This document shows, piece by piece, positions 17,726 to 26,546 of a stretch of 47,006 nt of DNA. Below the pieces are notes generated by a model, which had not been told where the DNA came from, searched no databases, and saw only the letters and a list, made by a program, of their open reading frames with translations. How positions within the stretch are numbered: position 1 is the first letter of the stretch; each line of letters starts with the position of its first letter. Both the position numbers and the translations under genes were made by a program. Source of the DNA: Methylobacterium crusticola (GTDB taxonomy: Bacteria; Pseudomonadota; Alphaproteobacteria; Rhizobiales; Beijerinckiaceae). The stretch spans positions 1 through 47,006 of the forward strand of contig NZ_QOWC01000037.1 in NCBI RefSeq assembly GCF_003574465.1, written 5' to 3'.

Positions 17726-18777
17726 GACTCGCGCTCCAGATCATCGGCGTCATCGCGGCGGTGCTGCTCACGGGCGCCATGCTCGGCACCGCCGGATGGA
17801 CCCACCCGCCGGTCGACACCCAGCAGGTCGGCTTCCGCGGCACCGGCATGGAGACGGTGCGCAACCCGCGCACCCAGGCCGCCCTCCTCGCCGCCAACGT
17901 GGCCCCGGACCCGCAGGACCCGGCCCCGCCCGGCGGCGATCCCGCCACCGCGACCTACCAGAACGTCCAGGTGCTCAAGGACCTCAGCACCGACCAGTTC
18001 AACCGCCTCATGGCCTCGATCACCGAGTGGGTCTCGCCCGAGCAGGGCTGCGCCTACTGCCACAACGTCGAGAACATGGCGGACGACAGCGTCTACGCGA
18101 AGAACGTCGCCCGCAAGATGATCCAGATGGTGCGCCACATCAACGGCGGCTGGAAGAACCACGTCGGCGAGACCGGCGTGACCTGCTACACCTGCCACCG
18201 CGGCCAGCCCGTGCCGGCGAACGTCTGGCACATCAACCCGGGCCCGCCCCACGCCGTCGGCTTCGCGGCCCGGGACAACGGCCAGAACCACCCGAGCAAG
18301 GTCGCGGGGCTGTCCTCGCTGCCCTACGATCCCTTCGCGTCGCTCCTCGGCGACAAGGAGGTCGACAACAACGCGATCCGGGTCGCGGCCACCACCGCGC
18401 TGCCGACCAGCAAGGGCAAGCCGATCCAGGAGGCCGAGCGGACCTACAGCCTCATGATCCACATGTCGGAGGCCCTCGGCGTCAACTGCACCTACTGCCA
18501 CAACACCCGCGCCGTGTCGCAATGGTCGCAGAGCACGCCGCAGCGCACCACCGCCTGGCACGGCATCCGCCTGGTGCGCGACGTCAACGGCAACTACATC
18601 GACCCGATCACCTCGATCCTGCCCGAGGCGAGGCTCGGGCCGGAGGGCGATGCGCCCAAGGTCGACTGCACCACCTGCCACCAGGGCCTCACCAAGCCGC
18701 TGAACGGCGCCAAGATGCTGACGACCTATCCGGAGCTCGCCGGGGATCCGGCGCCCGCCCCGGCCGCGAAGCCCTGA
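17722..18777 (+). CDS. pufC: reaction centre tetra-haem cytochrome c subunit
   Basis: A 351-aa periplasmic electron donor to the oxidised special pair. Four haem motifs: CAYCH (Cys110/113), CYTCH (155/158), CTYCH (256/259) and CTTCH (316/319), with Met-rich segments between them supplying sixth ligands. The N-terminus has one hydrophobic segment (about 5-24) but no cysteine, so no lipobox is present. The protein is therefore likely held by an uncleaved N-terminal helix rather than by lipid. The C-terminus ends in a Pro/Ala tail. It is the last gene of the superoperon and is followed by a strong hairpin. Confidence 0.97.
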   Translation: MRLALQIIGVIAAVLLTGAMLGTAGWTHPPVDTQQVGFRGTGMETVRNPRTQAALLAANVAPDPQDPAPPGGDPATATYQNVQVLKDLSTDQFNRLMASITEWVSPEQGCAYCHNVENMADDSVYAKNVARKMIQMVRHINGGWKNHVGETGVTCYTCHRGQPVPANVWHINPGPPHAVGFAARDNGQNHPSKVAGLSSLPYDPFASLLGDKEVDNNAIRVAATTALPTSKGKPIQEAERTYSLMIHMSEALGVNCTYCHNTRAVSQWSQSTPQRTTAWHGIRLVRDVNGNYIDPITSILPEARLGPEGDAPKVDCTTCHQGLTKPLNGAKMLTTYPELAGDPAPAPAAKP

Positions 18778-18842
18778 AACCTCCCGCCGGCCCGGTCCGC
18801 GCTCCGGGCCGGACCGGCGACGCGGGCCCGGACGGGACCGAA

Positions 18843-18875
18843 GGCGGGGGGCGCGGCGACGCCGCGCCCCCCGCC
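18843..18875 (+). terminator. hairpin after pufC, likely end of the superoperon
   Basis: A 16-bp perfect GC stem (18843-18858 with 18860-18875, arm ggcggggggcgcggcg) around a single base. No T-tract. The position in the 267-bp gap after pufC suggests a terminator or 3' stabiliser. Nothing else supported was seen in 18778-19044. Confidence 0.6.
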
Positions 18876-19044
18876 TCGCCGCGTCGGGACCGGGCGCCCG
18901 CGCGTCCCGGCAGGTTCTCCTCGGGCTCCGGCATGTCCGCCCGAGCCGCGGCATGGTAGGGGTGCGGCACCCGCTGCCGCGCCCCCGGGCGCCGGCGCGG
19001 TGGCCCGCTCGAGGGGCCGCCCTTCGCGTTCAGGCTCAGCGCCC

Positions 19045-20100
19045 GTGACCCTCCCCCGCCCGCGCGGCGCGTCCCGCGTCCTCCTCGGCCTCGCCCTCCT
19101 GGCCCTCCCGGCCGGCGCGGCCTGGCTCGCGGCGCCCTGGCGGCCCGCCGGCCCGGCCGCGCCGGTGCGGCTCGCCCCGACCCGCGCGGCCGTGGAGGAG
19201 GGCCGCACGGTGGTGCGGCTGACCCCGGCCGAGCGCCGGCGGATCGGCATCGAGACCGCGACGCTGCGGGCCGGCGCCCACCGCGAGGAGCGCCAGGCCT
19301 ACGGGGCGATCCTGGACCTCGCCCGGGTCACCGAGCTCACCAACGCCTACGCGGCCGCGAAGGCGCAGCTCCAGACCGCGCAGGCCCGGATCGAGGTGTC
19401 GCGCAGCGCCTTCCAGCGCGCCAAGGCGCTCGGGCCCTACGCCACCGCCGTGCAGGTGGAGACGAGCGAGGGCGCCTACCGCACCGACGAGGCCTCCCTG
19501 GCCAGCGCGGAATCGCAGCTTCGCACGCTCGCCGCCACCGCCCAGCAGGAATGGGGCCCGGTGATCGGGCGCGCGATCGTCGGGCGCTCCGACCTCGTCA
19601 CCCGGCTGATCGAGCGCGAGCGCTTCCTCGTGCAGGTCACGCTGCCCCCCGGCGAGGCCCCGGCGGCGGCGCCCGCCGTGGCCTACGCCGAGGTGCCGCC
19701 GCAGAGCGCCCGGGTGCCCCTCGCCTACGTCTCGCCCGCGACCCGCACCGACCAGCGCATCCAGGGACTGAGCTACTTCTACACCGTGGCGGGCACGAGC
19801 GGCTTCCTGCCCGGCATGAGCACCCTGGCGTTCCTGCCCGCCGACCGGGCGGTCGAGGGCGTGGCCGTCCCGGAGGAGGCGGTGGTGCACTGGCAGGGCG
19901 GCGCCTGGTTCTACCGCGGCGTCGGGCCGGATGCCTTCGCGCGCCACCCCCTCGGCCCGGACGCGCCGATGTCGGCGGACGCCTTCGTGGTCGCGGGGCT
20001 GCCGGGGGAGACCGAGATCGTGCTCAAGGGCGCCCAGGCGCTGCTGTCGGAGGAGATGAAGAGCCAGCTCCAGGTCTCCGGCGGCGCCGACGACGATTGA
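19045..20100 (+). CDS. RND efflux periplasmic adaptor (HlyD/MFP family)
   Basis: About 351 aa from GTG 19045 (GTG 19000 would add 15 Arg/Ser-rich residues). One N-terminal hydrophobic segment (RVLLGLALLALPAGAAWLAA) serves as signal or anchor. A helical hairpin region follows (AKAQLQTAQARIEVSRSAFQRAKAL and after), then beta-barrel and membrane-proximal domains (GMSTLAFLPADRAVEGVAVPEEAVV). It should link the following inner-membrane pump to an outer-membrane channel. The C-terminal acidic end is short and no metal-binding His/Cys cluster is evident. It lies 5 nt from the pump gene, so it is co-expressed. The start is uncertain as no clear ribosome site is visible. Confidence 0.75.
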   Translation: MTLPRPRGASRVLLGLALLALPAGAAWLAAPWRPAGPAAPVRLAPTRAAVEEGRTVVRLTPAERRRIGIETATLRAGAHREERQAYGAILDLARVTELTNAYAAAKAQLQTAQARIEVSRSAFQRAKALGPYATAVQVETSEGAYRTDEASLASAESQLRTLAATAQQEWGPVIGRAIVGRSDLVTRLIERERFLVQVTLPPGEAPAAAPAVAYAEVPPQSARVPLAYVSPATRTDQRIQGLSYFYTVAGTSGFLPGMSTLAFLPADRAVEGVAVPEEAVVHWQGGAWFYRGVGPDAFARHPLGPDAPMSADAFVVAGLPGETEIVLKGAQALLSEEMKSQLQVSGGADDD

Positions 20101-20105
20101 CGCGG

Positions 20106-23100
20106 ATGGCGCGCGCTCCCCGAGGCCCGCAGGCGGCGCTCGTCGCCTTCGCGGTGCGCCTGCCCGGCACGGTGCTGGCCCTGGCGCTGGCCCTGGCGGC
20201 CTGCGGGCTGATCGCGCTCGGCGAGGCGCGCTACGACGTCTTTCCCGAATTCGCGCCGCCCTCCGTGGTGGTCCAGACCGAGGCGCCGGGCCTGAGCCCC
20301 GAGCAGGTCGAGCTCCTGGTGACCCAGCCCGTGGAGCTGGCGGTCAACGGCCTGCCGGGGGTCGAGCGGCTGCGCTCCGCCTCGATCCAGGGCCTCTCGG
20401 TGATCACCGTGGTGTTCCGGGCCGGCAGCGACGTGTTCCGCAACCGCCAGCTCGTCACCGAGCGCCTCGCGGCCGCGGCCGGGCGCCTGCCCCAGGGCGT
20501 GCAGCCGCCCGCCATGACGCCCCTGACCTCCTCGACCAGCACGGTCCTGCTCGTCGGGCTCACCTCCGCGGCGCGCTCGCCGATGGAGCTGCGCACGCTG
20601 GCCGACTGGACGGTGCGGCTGCGGCTGCTGGCGGTGCCCGGCATCGCCCAGGTCTCCCTCTACGGCGGCGAGGTGCGGGCGCTCCAGGTGCAGGTCCGGC
20701 CCAGGGACCTCGTCCGGTTCGGCATCGGCCTGCCGGAGGTGCTGGCCGCGGCCCGCCGCGCCACCGGGGTGCGCGGCGCGGGCTTCGTCGACACGGCGAA
20801 CCAGCGCGTCACCCTCCAGACCGAGGGCCAGTCCCTCACGCCCGAGCAGGTCGCCCGGGCGGTGCTGGTCAACGAGGGCGGCGCGAGCGTCGTGCTCGGC
20901 GACGTCGCCACCGTGGCGGCGGCGCCCGAGCCCCCGATCGGCGCGGCCCTGGTCGACGGCGAGCCCGGCATCCTCATGATGATCGGGGCGCAGTACGGCG
21001 CCAACACCCGCGAGGCCACGCGCCGCGTCGAGGCGGTGCTCGCCGCGTTGCGGCCCGGGCTCGAGCGGGACGGCGTGCGGCTGCACCCGGATCTCTTCCG
21101 CCCGGCGGACTTCATCGCGGTCGCCAACGCCAACGTGCTCCAGGCCCTCGCCCTCGGCGGCGCCCTGGTGGTGGTCGTGCTGTTCGGCTTCCTGTTCGAC
21201 TGGCGCACGGCCTTCATCAGCTGCACGGCGATCCCCCTCTCGCTCCTCGCCGCCGTGCTGGTGCTCCAGGCGCTCGGCGAGACGCTCAACACCATGACGC
21301 TCGGCGGGCTCGCCATCGCGATCGGCGAGGTGGTCGACGACGCGGTGATCGGCGTCGAGAACGTGGTGCGGCGCCTGCGCGAGAACCGCCGGCGCGGCGG
21401 CAAGCGGCCCGGGGCCGCGGTGGTGCGCGACGCCGTCCTCGAGGTGCGGGTCTCCGTCGCCTACGCCACCGTCGCGGTCCTGCTGGTGTTCCTGCCGGTC
21501 CTGGCCCTGTCGGGGGTCGCCGGGCGCCTGTTCGGCCCCCTGGCGCTGGCCTACATCCTGGCGGTGCTGGCCTCGCTCGCCGTGGCGCTCCTCGTCACGC
21601 CGGCGCTGGCCGTGCTGCTCCTCGCCGGGCGCGAGGGCGGATCCCGGACGGGCCCGCCCACGTCCCTCGAGGACCCGCCGCTGATGCGCTGGTCGCGGGC
21701 GGCCTACGAGCGGGGCCTGCGCGGCATCGACCGGGCGCCGCGCCTCGTCGCCGCGGCGGCCCTCGCGCTCAGCCTCGCCGGCGCGGCCGCGCTGCCGTTC
21801 TTCGGCAGCACCTTCCTGCCGGACCTGAAGGAGGGCCACCTGATCCTCCACATGGCGGCGGCGCCCGGCACCTCGCTGCGAGAATCCCTGCGCCTCGGGC
21901 GCCACCTGAGCGAGGGCCTGCGGGCGATCCCGGGCGTGCGGGCGGTGGCCCAGCAGGTCGGGCGCGCCGAGGCCGGGCAGGACACCGCCGGCACCCACTA
22001 CAGCGAGGTCCACATCGCCCTCGCGCCCGGCCTCGACGGGGCCGGCCAGAAGGCCGTCGAGGCCCGGATCCGCGCCCTGACGGCGGAGTTCCCGGGCGCG
22101 GCCTTCGCGCTCAAGACCTTCCTGACCGAGCGGATCGAGGAGACGGTCTCGGGCTTCACCGCCCCGGTGGTGATCCACCTCTTCGGCAACGACCTGACGC
22201 GGCTCGAGGCGGCGGCGCGCGTCCTCGCCCGGGAGCTCGGCGAGGTCAGGGGCGCGGCGGACGTCCAGCTCCAGTCGCCGCCGGGCCTGCCGCAGGTCAC
22301 CCTCTCGCTGCGCCCCGCCGACCTGCGCCACTGGGGCCTCGACGCCGTGGACGTGCTCGAGCTCGTGCGCACCGCCTACCAGGGCGACGTCGTCGGCCAG
22401 GCCTACGAGGGCAACGCGGTCGTCAACGTCATGGTGATCCTCGACGCGGCCCTGCGCGGGCGCCTCGCGGCCCTCGGCGAGCTGCCGCTGCGCACCCGGG
22501 GCGGCGCCTACGTGCTGCTGCGGCAGATCGCCGACATCTACGAGACGCCGGGCCGCTACCAGGTGCTGCACGAGGGCGCGCAGCGGGTGCAGACCGTGAC
22601 CGCCGGCGTGGTCGGGCGCGACGTCGCCTCCTTCGTGGCCGAGGCCCGCCGCAAGATCGCCCGCGAGGTCGAGCTGCCGCCGGGCGCCTCCCTGGCGATC
22701 ACGGGCAGCGCCGAGGAGCAGGCGCGCGCGCGGCGCGACCTCCTGCTCTGGTCGGGCCTCGCGGGCCTCGGCATCGTGCTCCTGCTCGCCCGGGTGGCGG
22801 GCCACTGGCGCAACCTGGCGCTGGTGCTGGCGAACCTCCCCTTCGGCGTGGCGGGGGGCGTGGCCGCGGTCGCGGCGACCGGGGGCGTGCTCTCCCTCGG
22901 CTCGATGGTGGGCTTCGTGACCCTGTTCGGCATCTCGCTGCGCAACACCATCATGATGGTCGCGCATTACCGCCACCTCGTCGCCGTCGAGGGCCGGCCC
23001 TGGTGCGCCGCCACCGCCGTCGCGGGGGCGGGGGACCGCCTGGTGCCGATCCTGATGACCTCGCTCGTCACCGGGCTCGGCCTCCTGCCCCTCGCCCTCG

Positions 23101-23264
23101 GGGCCGGCGAGCCCGGCCGCGAGATCGAGGGGCCGATGGCGACCGTGATCCTGGGCGGCCTCGTCACCTCGACGCTCCTGAGCCTCCTCGTCCTGCCGAC
23201 GCTCTCCCTGCGGTTCGGACGGTTCGCGGGCGGGCGGGCCCCGGCCGGCGCGCCGGCGCCGTGA
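20106..23264 (+). CDS. RND efflux transporter permease, CzcA/CusA-like
   Basis: A 1052-aa proton-driven inner-membrane pump with the RND duplicated layout: N-terminal helix, periplasmic loop with porter repeats (FPEFAPPSVVVQTEAPGLSPEQVE), a block of helices, second loop, second block. The TM4 charge motif reads GEVVDDAVIGVENVVRRL, carrying the Asp pair, as in heavy-metal or related RND families. The periplasmic PEFAPP segment and 'NGLPGVERLRS' are of the heavy-metal efflux type, but the metal-site methionine cluster of CusA is not evident, so substrate is open. No outer-membrane factor gene is adjacent. It ends 11 nt from the convergent GST gene. It lies inside the photosynthesis cluster without known link to it. 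Confidence 0.85.
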   Translation: MARAPRGPQAALVAFAVRLPGTVLALALALAACGLIALGEARYDVFPEFAPPSVVVQTEAPGLSPEQVELLVTQPVELAVNGLPGVERLRSASIQGLSVITVVFRAGSDVFRNRQLVTERLAAAAGRLPQGVQPPAMTPLTSSTSTVLLVGLTSAARSPMELRTLADWTVRLRLLAVPGIAQVSLYGGEVRALQVQVRPRDLVRFGIGLPEVLAAARRATGVRGAGFVDTANQRVTLQTEGQSLTPEQVARAVLVNEGGASVVLGDVATVAAAPEPPIGAALVDGEPGILMMIGAQYGANTREATRRVEAVLAALRPGLERDGVRLHPDLFRPADFIAVANANVLQALALGGALVVVVLFGFLFDWRTAFISCTAIPLSLLAAVLVLQALGETLNTMTLGGLAIAIGEVVDDAVIGVENVVRRLRENRRRGGKRPGAAVVRDAVLEVRVSVAYATVAVLLVFLPVLALSGVAGRLFGPLALAYILAVLASLAVALLVTPALAVLLLAGREGGSRTGPPTSLEDPPLMRWSRAAYERGLRGIDRAPRLVAAAALALSLAGAAALPFFGSTFLPDLKEGHLILHMAAAPGTSLRESLRLGRHLSEGLRAIPGVRAVAQQVGRAEAGQDTAGTHYSEVHIALAPGLDGAGQKAVEARIRALTAEFPGAAFALKTFLTERIEETVSGFTAPVVIHLFGNDLTRLEAAARVLARELGEVRGAADVQLQSPPGLPQVTLSLRPADLRHWGLDAVDVLELVRTAYQGDVVGQAYEGNAVVNVMVILDAALRGRLAALGELPLRTRGGAYVLLRQIADIYETPGRYQVLHEGAQRVQTVTAGVVGRDVASFVAEARRKIAREVELPPGASLAITGSAEEQARARRDLLLWSGLAGLGIVLLLARVAGHWRNLALVLANLPFGVAGGVAAVAATGGVLSLGSMVGFVTLFGISLRNTIMMVAHYRHLVAVEGRPWCAATAVAGAGDRLVPILMTSLVTGLGLLPLALGAGEPGREIEGPMATVILGGLVTSTLLSLLVLPTLSLRFGRFAGGRAPAGAPAP

Positions 23265-23275
23265 GCGGAAGGGGG

Positions 23276-23917
23276 TCAGGTCAGGAGGGGCGCCATGTCC
23301 GGGTCGCCGGCCCGCATCGCCCGGCGGTAGGCGTCCCGGGCCCCGATGCGCTGCAGGTAGGCCTGGATCGCCGGATAGGGCGCGAGGTCCACGGGCTGGA
23401 ACAGCCGCATGGTCGTGAGCGAGAACACCGAGACGATGTCGGCCGCCGTGAGGGCGTCGCCGGCGAGGTACTCCGCCTGCCCGAGCCGCGCCTCGACCTG
23501 GGCGAAGGCGCGCGCGAGGCGACCCTGGATCGCCCGCAGGACCGGGTTGTCCGGGGCGAGGTCGAGCCGGCCGAGGATCATGGCGCGCCCCATGGCGGGC
23601 TGGAGCGTGCCGTTCGCGTAGTGGAGCCAGTACAGGTAGGCGGCGAAGTCCGGGTGGTCCGGGCCGGGCGCGAGGCGGCCCCCGCCGTGCCTGGCGAGGA
23701 TGTAGGCCACGATGGCGCCGGACTCGGCCAGCACCAGCGCGCCCTCGGTGATCACCGGGGCGGTCCCGGACGGGTGGAGCGCCCTGAGGGCGGGCGGCGC
23801 CAGGATCGTCACGGGATCGCGCGCGTAGCGCTCGAGCCGGTAGGGGACGCCGAGCTCCTCGCAGAGCCAGATGATGCGCTCGGACTGGGAGCGCCCGAGG
23901 TGATGGATCGTCAGCAT
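23276..23917 (-). CDS. glutathione S-transferase family protein
   Basis: A 213-aa cytosolic GST: thioredoxin-like N-terminal domain (MLTIHHLGRSQSERIIWLCEELG, with ALHPSGTAPVI and the glutathione-contact LAESGAIVAYI), then an all-helical C-terminal domain with AGDALTAADI. The Ser in GRSQSERI is in the position of the catalytic Ser/Tyr. The substrate is not predictable; members of this branch conjugate or reduce electrophiles. It follows the tri-haem cytochrome gene by 40 nt on the same strand and may be co-transcribed. Confidence 0.88.
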   Translation of the reverse strand: MLTIHHLGRSQSERIIWLCEELGVPYRLERYARDPVTILAPPALRALHPSGTAPVITEGALVLAESGAIVAYILARHGGGRLAPGPDHPDFAAYLYWLHYANGTLQPAMGRAMILGRLDLAPDNPVLRAIQGRLARAFAQVEARLGQAEYLAGDALTAADIVSVFSLTTMRLFQPVDLAPYPAIQAYLQRIGARDAYRRAMRAGDPDMAPLLT

Positions 23918-23957
23918 GGCCCGCGGCCCTCCCGTGTCGCCGTCGCCCTGCCGGGCG

Positions 23958-25508
23958 CTACTTCGAGGCCCGGTCGGGGTTCTTGATCTGGCCGTAGACG
24001 AGGCTCGCGAAGTTGCCGAGCGCCACCGGCCAGGTCGGGCCCGCGGCGTCCCGGTTCGCCACTTGGCAGAACCTGGCGGTCAGGCCGTTGACGAGGTCGG
24101 CCTGGCTCGCCTGCGGGGCCGCGGCCTTCACCTTCGGCAGCACGGCGTTGATGCGCGGCAGCATGTCCTCGGCCTTGACGTCCCGCAGCTGGGCGGCGGC
24201 GTCGGGCTCGTCGAGGGCCCTGGCGACGTCCGCGTTGGCGACCGGCTCGCAAGACCCGTTGCCGGCCAGCATCGAGGCGGTGTCGGCCCGCAGGGTGCCG
24301 ACCTGGCCGGGCTTGGCGGTGGCCGGGGCCTGGTTGCCGAAGCTCTGGCGGACGTAGTTCGTGACCTGCGCGACCTCCTCGTCCGTCATGCCGGCGCCCA
24401 CCGCCGGCATCGCCGCGTACTCGCCCCGGGCGCTGAGCCCGCCGAGGATCACCCGGATGACCGTCTCGGGCCCCTGGGCCAGCACCGCGCCGTTGCCGGC
24501 GAGGGCCGGGAAGGCGCCCGGGACGCCCTTGCCGTCCTGGCGGTGGCAGGAGACGCAGTGGCTGAGGTAGGCCTGCGACCCGGGCGGGGCGCTCTGGTCG
24601 AAGGCCGAGGGCGTCCTCTCCTCGTAGGTGGACTTCGCCGGCAGGGTCTTGAGGTAGACCGCGATGGCCCGCACGTCGTCGTCGGGCAGCTTGCTCAGGC
24701 TCTCGTCGATCACCTGCCGCATCGGGCCGGCGGCGACGCCGGCCCGGCCCGAGGCGGCGCCGGTCTTGAGGTAGGTGAAGAGCTGGTCCTCCGTCCAGGC
24801 GCCGAGCCCCTCCTTGTCGTCGCCCGACAGGTTCGGGGCGAACCACTGGTCGGTGGTGCCGCCCTCGAGGTAGCCGGCCCATTGCGAGGTGCCGACGAGC
24901 TTGCTGCCGTTGTGGCAGGCGCCGCAATGGCCGAGGCCCTGCACCAGGTAGGCGCCGCGGTTGATCTGCGGGCTCCGGGCCGGATCGGGCTCGAAGCGCT
25001 TGTTCGTGAAGAAGGCGAGGCGCCAGCCGAGCAGCCCCTCGCGGCTGATGTCGAGGTTGAGCGGGAAGACGAGGTCGTTCGGCTTGCGCGGCGCGCTCAC
25101 CGGCGCGAGGGAGAACAGGTAGGCCTTGATCGCCCGGATGTCCTCGGTCGAGACCCGGGTGTACCAGGGGAACGGCATCGCCGGGTAGATGTAGCTGCCG
25201 CTCCTGGTGATCCCGTCCTGCATCAGGCGGCGGAAATCCTCGTCGCTCCAGTCGCCGATGCCGGTCTCCTTGTCGGGCGTGATGTTGGGCGTCGCGACCT
25301 TGCCGAGCCCGAGCGGGAAGGTGAGGTAGTACCCGCCGGCGAGCAGCTTGCCGCCCGGCGCGGTGTGGCAGGCGACGCAGTCGCCGGCGGTGGCGAGGAG
25401 CTCGCCGCGCTTCACCAGGTCCGGGTCGGCGCCCTGTGCCCGGGCGCCGCCGAGGGCGAGCACGGCGAGCGACACGGACCCGAGCGCGTGGGCGATGATG
25501 CGACGCAT
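23958..25508 (-). CDS. tri-haem cytochrome c (alcohol dehydrogenase-type cytochrome subunit)
   Basis: 516 aa with a cleavable signal (MRRIIAHALGSVSLAVLALGGARAQ) and three class I haem domains: CVACH (Cys44/47), CGACH (195/198) and CVSCH (318/321). This layout is that of the cytochrome subunit of membrane alcohol, gluconate or sorbitol dehydrogenases, which pass electrons from a periplasmic dehydrogenase to quinone. An additional C-terminal part of about 100 residues with two extra cysteines (NGSCEP, RFCQVA) is not recognised. No dehydrogenase partner lies beside it in this window. It is preceded 41 nt upstream by a small membrane protein gene. Confidence 0.88.
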   Translation of the reverse strand: MRRIIAHALGSVSLAVLALGGARAQGADPDLVKRGELLATAGDCVACHTAPGGKLLAGGYYLTFPLGLGKVATPNITPDKETGIGDWSDEDFRRLMQDGITRSGSYIYPAMPFPWYTRVSTEDIRAIKAYLFSLAPVSAPRKPNDLVFPLNLDISREGLLGWRLAFFTNKRFEPDPARSPQINRGAYLVQGLGHCGACHNGSKLVGTSQWAGYLEGGTTDQWFAPNLSGDDKEGLGAWTEDQLFTYLKTGAASGRAGVAAGPMRQVIDESLSKLPDDDVRAIAVYLKTLPAKSTYEERTPSAFDQSAPPGSQAYLSHCVSCHRQDGKGVPGAFPALAGNGAVLAQGPETVIRVILGGLSARGEYAAMPAVGAGMTDEEVAQVTNYVRQSFGNQAPATAKPGQVGTLRADTASMLAGNGSCEPVANADVARALDEPDAAAQLRDVKAEDMLPRINAVLPKVKAAAPQASQADLVNGLTARFCQVANRDAAGPTWPVALGNFASLVYGQIKNPDRASK

Positions 25509-25549
25509 GGCGGCGTGGTCTCCGGGTGCCCCTCGGGACGGGGCCGGCT

Positions 25550-25870
25550 TCAGGGAAGGGGGCGGCTCGGACGCGAGGGCGGCCCGGCCGCGGGCGTGGG
25601 CGGCGCGGCCCCGAGGCGCAGCCCGAGGTCGGCGAGGTGGGCGATCAGGGAGCCGACGAGCGCCAGGGCCAGCCAGCGCCAGTCCGCCCCCGTCAGGGCG
25701 GCGCGCAGGGCCAGCATCAGGCAGGCGCCCGAGGCGAGGTTGGCGACGAGGGACGCCGGCGCCGGCCCGTGCCCGGCGCGGCGGCGCCAGGCGAGCAGCA
25801 GGACGGCCTCGACGGCCACGAGGGCGAGCACGAGGTCGATGAGGCGACCGCTCGCGAACCATTCGGCCAC
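25550..25870 (-). CDS. small membrane protein, unrecognised
   Basis: A 106-aa protein with about three predicted membrane spans (LIDLVLALVAVEAVLLLAW, SLVANLASGACLMLALRAAL, WRWLALALVGSLIAHLADLGL) and a Pro-rich C-terminal tail. The GTG start at 25870 is chosen because GGGAGGA lies 7 nt before it; a longer frame to 25951 has an unlikely charged leader. I do not recognise the family. It is 41 nt upstream of the tri-haem cytochrome gene on the same strand, so it may be a membrane partner or anchor of that cytochrome; that is inference only. Confidence 0.65.
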   Translation of the reverse strand: MAEWFASGRLIDLVLALVAVEAVLLLAWRRRAGHGPAPASLVANLASGACLMLALRAALTGADWRWLALALVGSLIAHLADLGLRLGAAPPTPAAGPPSRPSRPLP

Positions 25871-26057
25871 GTGTCGATCCTCCCGGCAGCCGCGGCGGGG
25901 CAGGGTTTCGTGTCGGGATGACGCAGCGTACCGCCCGGGCCGCCGCGGCAATGCGGAAACGAGGGCGGGCGCGGGCCGGTTCGCCGGAAATCGTTCCGGG
26001 ACCGATTTGTCGCACGTCCCTGCGGCGACCTGCCCGGGTCGTCTCCGGCCCGCGCCC

Positions 26058-26546
26058 TCAGAACGGCCCGTTCATCCGCACGATCGACCAGTTGAGGCAG
26101 CCCGCCACGCCGACCCAGGCGAGGTAGGGCACGAGCAGCCAGGCGCCGAGCCCGGAATGCCGCCCCACGACCGCGACCAGCACCGCGACCGAGAGCCAGA
26201 GGGCCACCACCTCGACGAGGGCCCAGTCCGGCCGCCGGAGCCGGAAGAACAGGCCGCTCCAGGCGACGTTGAGCACGCCGTTCACCGCGAAGGCGAGGAG
26301 CAGCCAGCTGCGCTCGGGGCCCGGCGGCGCGGCGTTCCAGGCCAGCACGCCGGACACCGCCGTGAGCGTGAAGATCACCGTCCAGACCGGCCCGAAGGCC
26401 CAGTCGGGCGGCTTCCAGGACGGCACCCTGAGGCCGGCGTACCAGGGCCCGAGGGTGGTCATCGCCGCGCCCAGGACCGCCACCACGATGGCGGCGAGTG
26501 CCGCCACGACGATCGGTCCCCAGCGTCCCTCCGCGAGTGCGCTCAA
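26058..26546 (-). CDS. tspO: tryptophan-rich sensory protein TspO (CrtK)
   Basis: A 162-aa five-helix TspO/MBR protein. Family signatures: PWYAGLRVPSWKPPDWAFGPVWTVIF, AWNAAPPG, NGVLNVAWSGLFF, RPDWALVEV and the final helix LVPYLAWVGVAGCLNW. In Rhodobacter this protein affects tetrapyrrole export and the oxygen control of pigment genes. The start is TTG 26546, which overlaps the bchP stop as TTGA, so translation is likely coupled. No better start gives the full first helix. It is the last gene of the bchG-bch2-bchP-tspO operon. The 187-bp gap to the next gene contains a small 6-bp stem (25984-25989 with 25994-25999) and nothing else clear. Confidence 0.92.
   Translation of the reverse strand: MSALAEGRWGPIVVAALAAIVVAVLGAAMTTLGPWYAGLRVPSWKPPDWAFGPVWTVIFTLTAVSGVLAWNAAPPGPERSWLLLAFAVNGVLNVAWSGLFFRLRRPDWALVEVVALWLSVAVLVAVVGRHSGLGAWLLVPYLAWVGVAGCLNWSIVRMNGPF

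Noticed and set aside
19911..22976. 1021-codon minus-strand frame opposite the RND pump
   Set aside because: Asp/Glu/Arg/His-rich antisense artefact of the pump gene.
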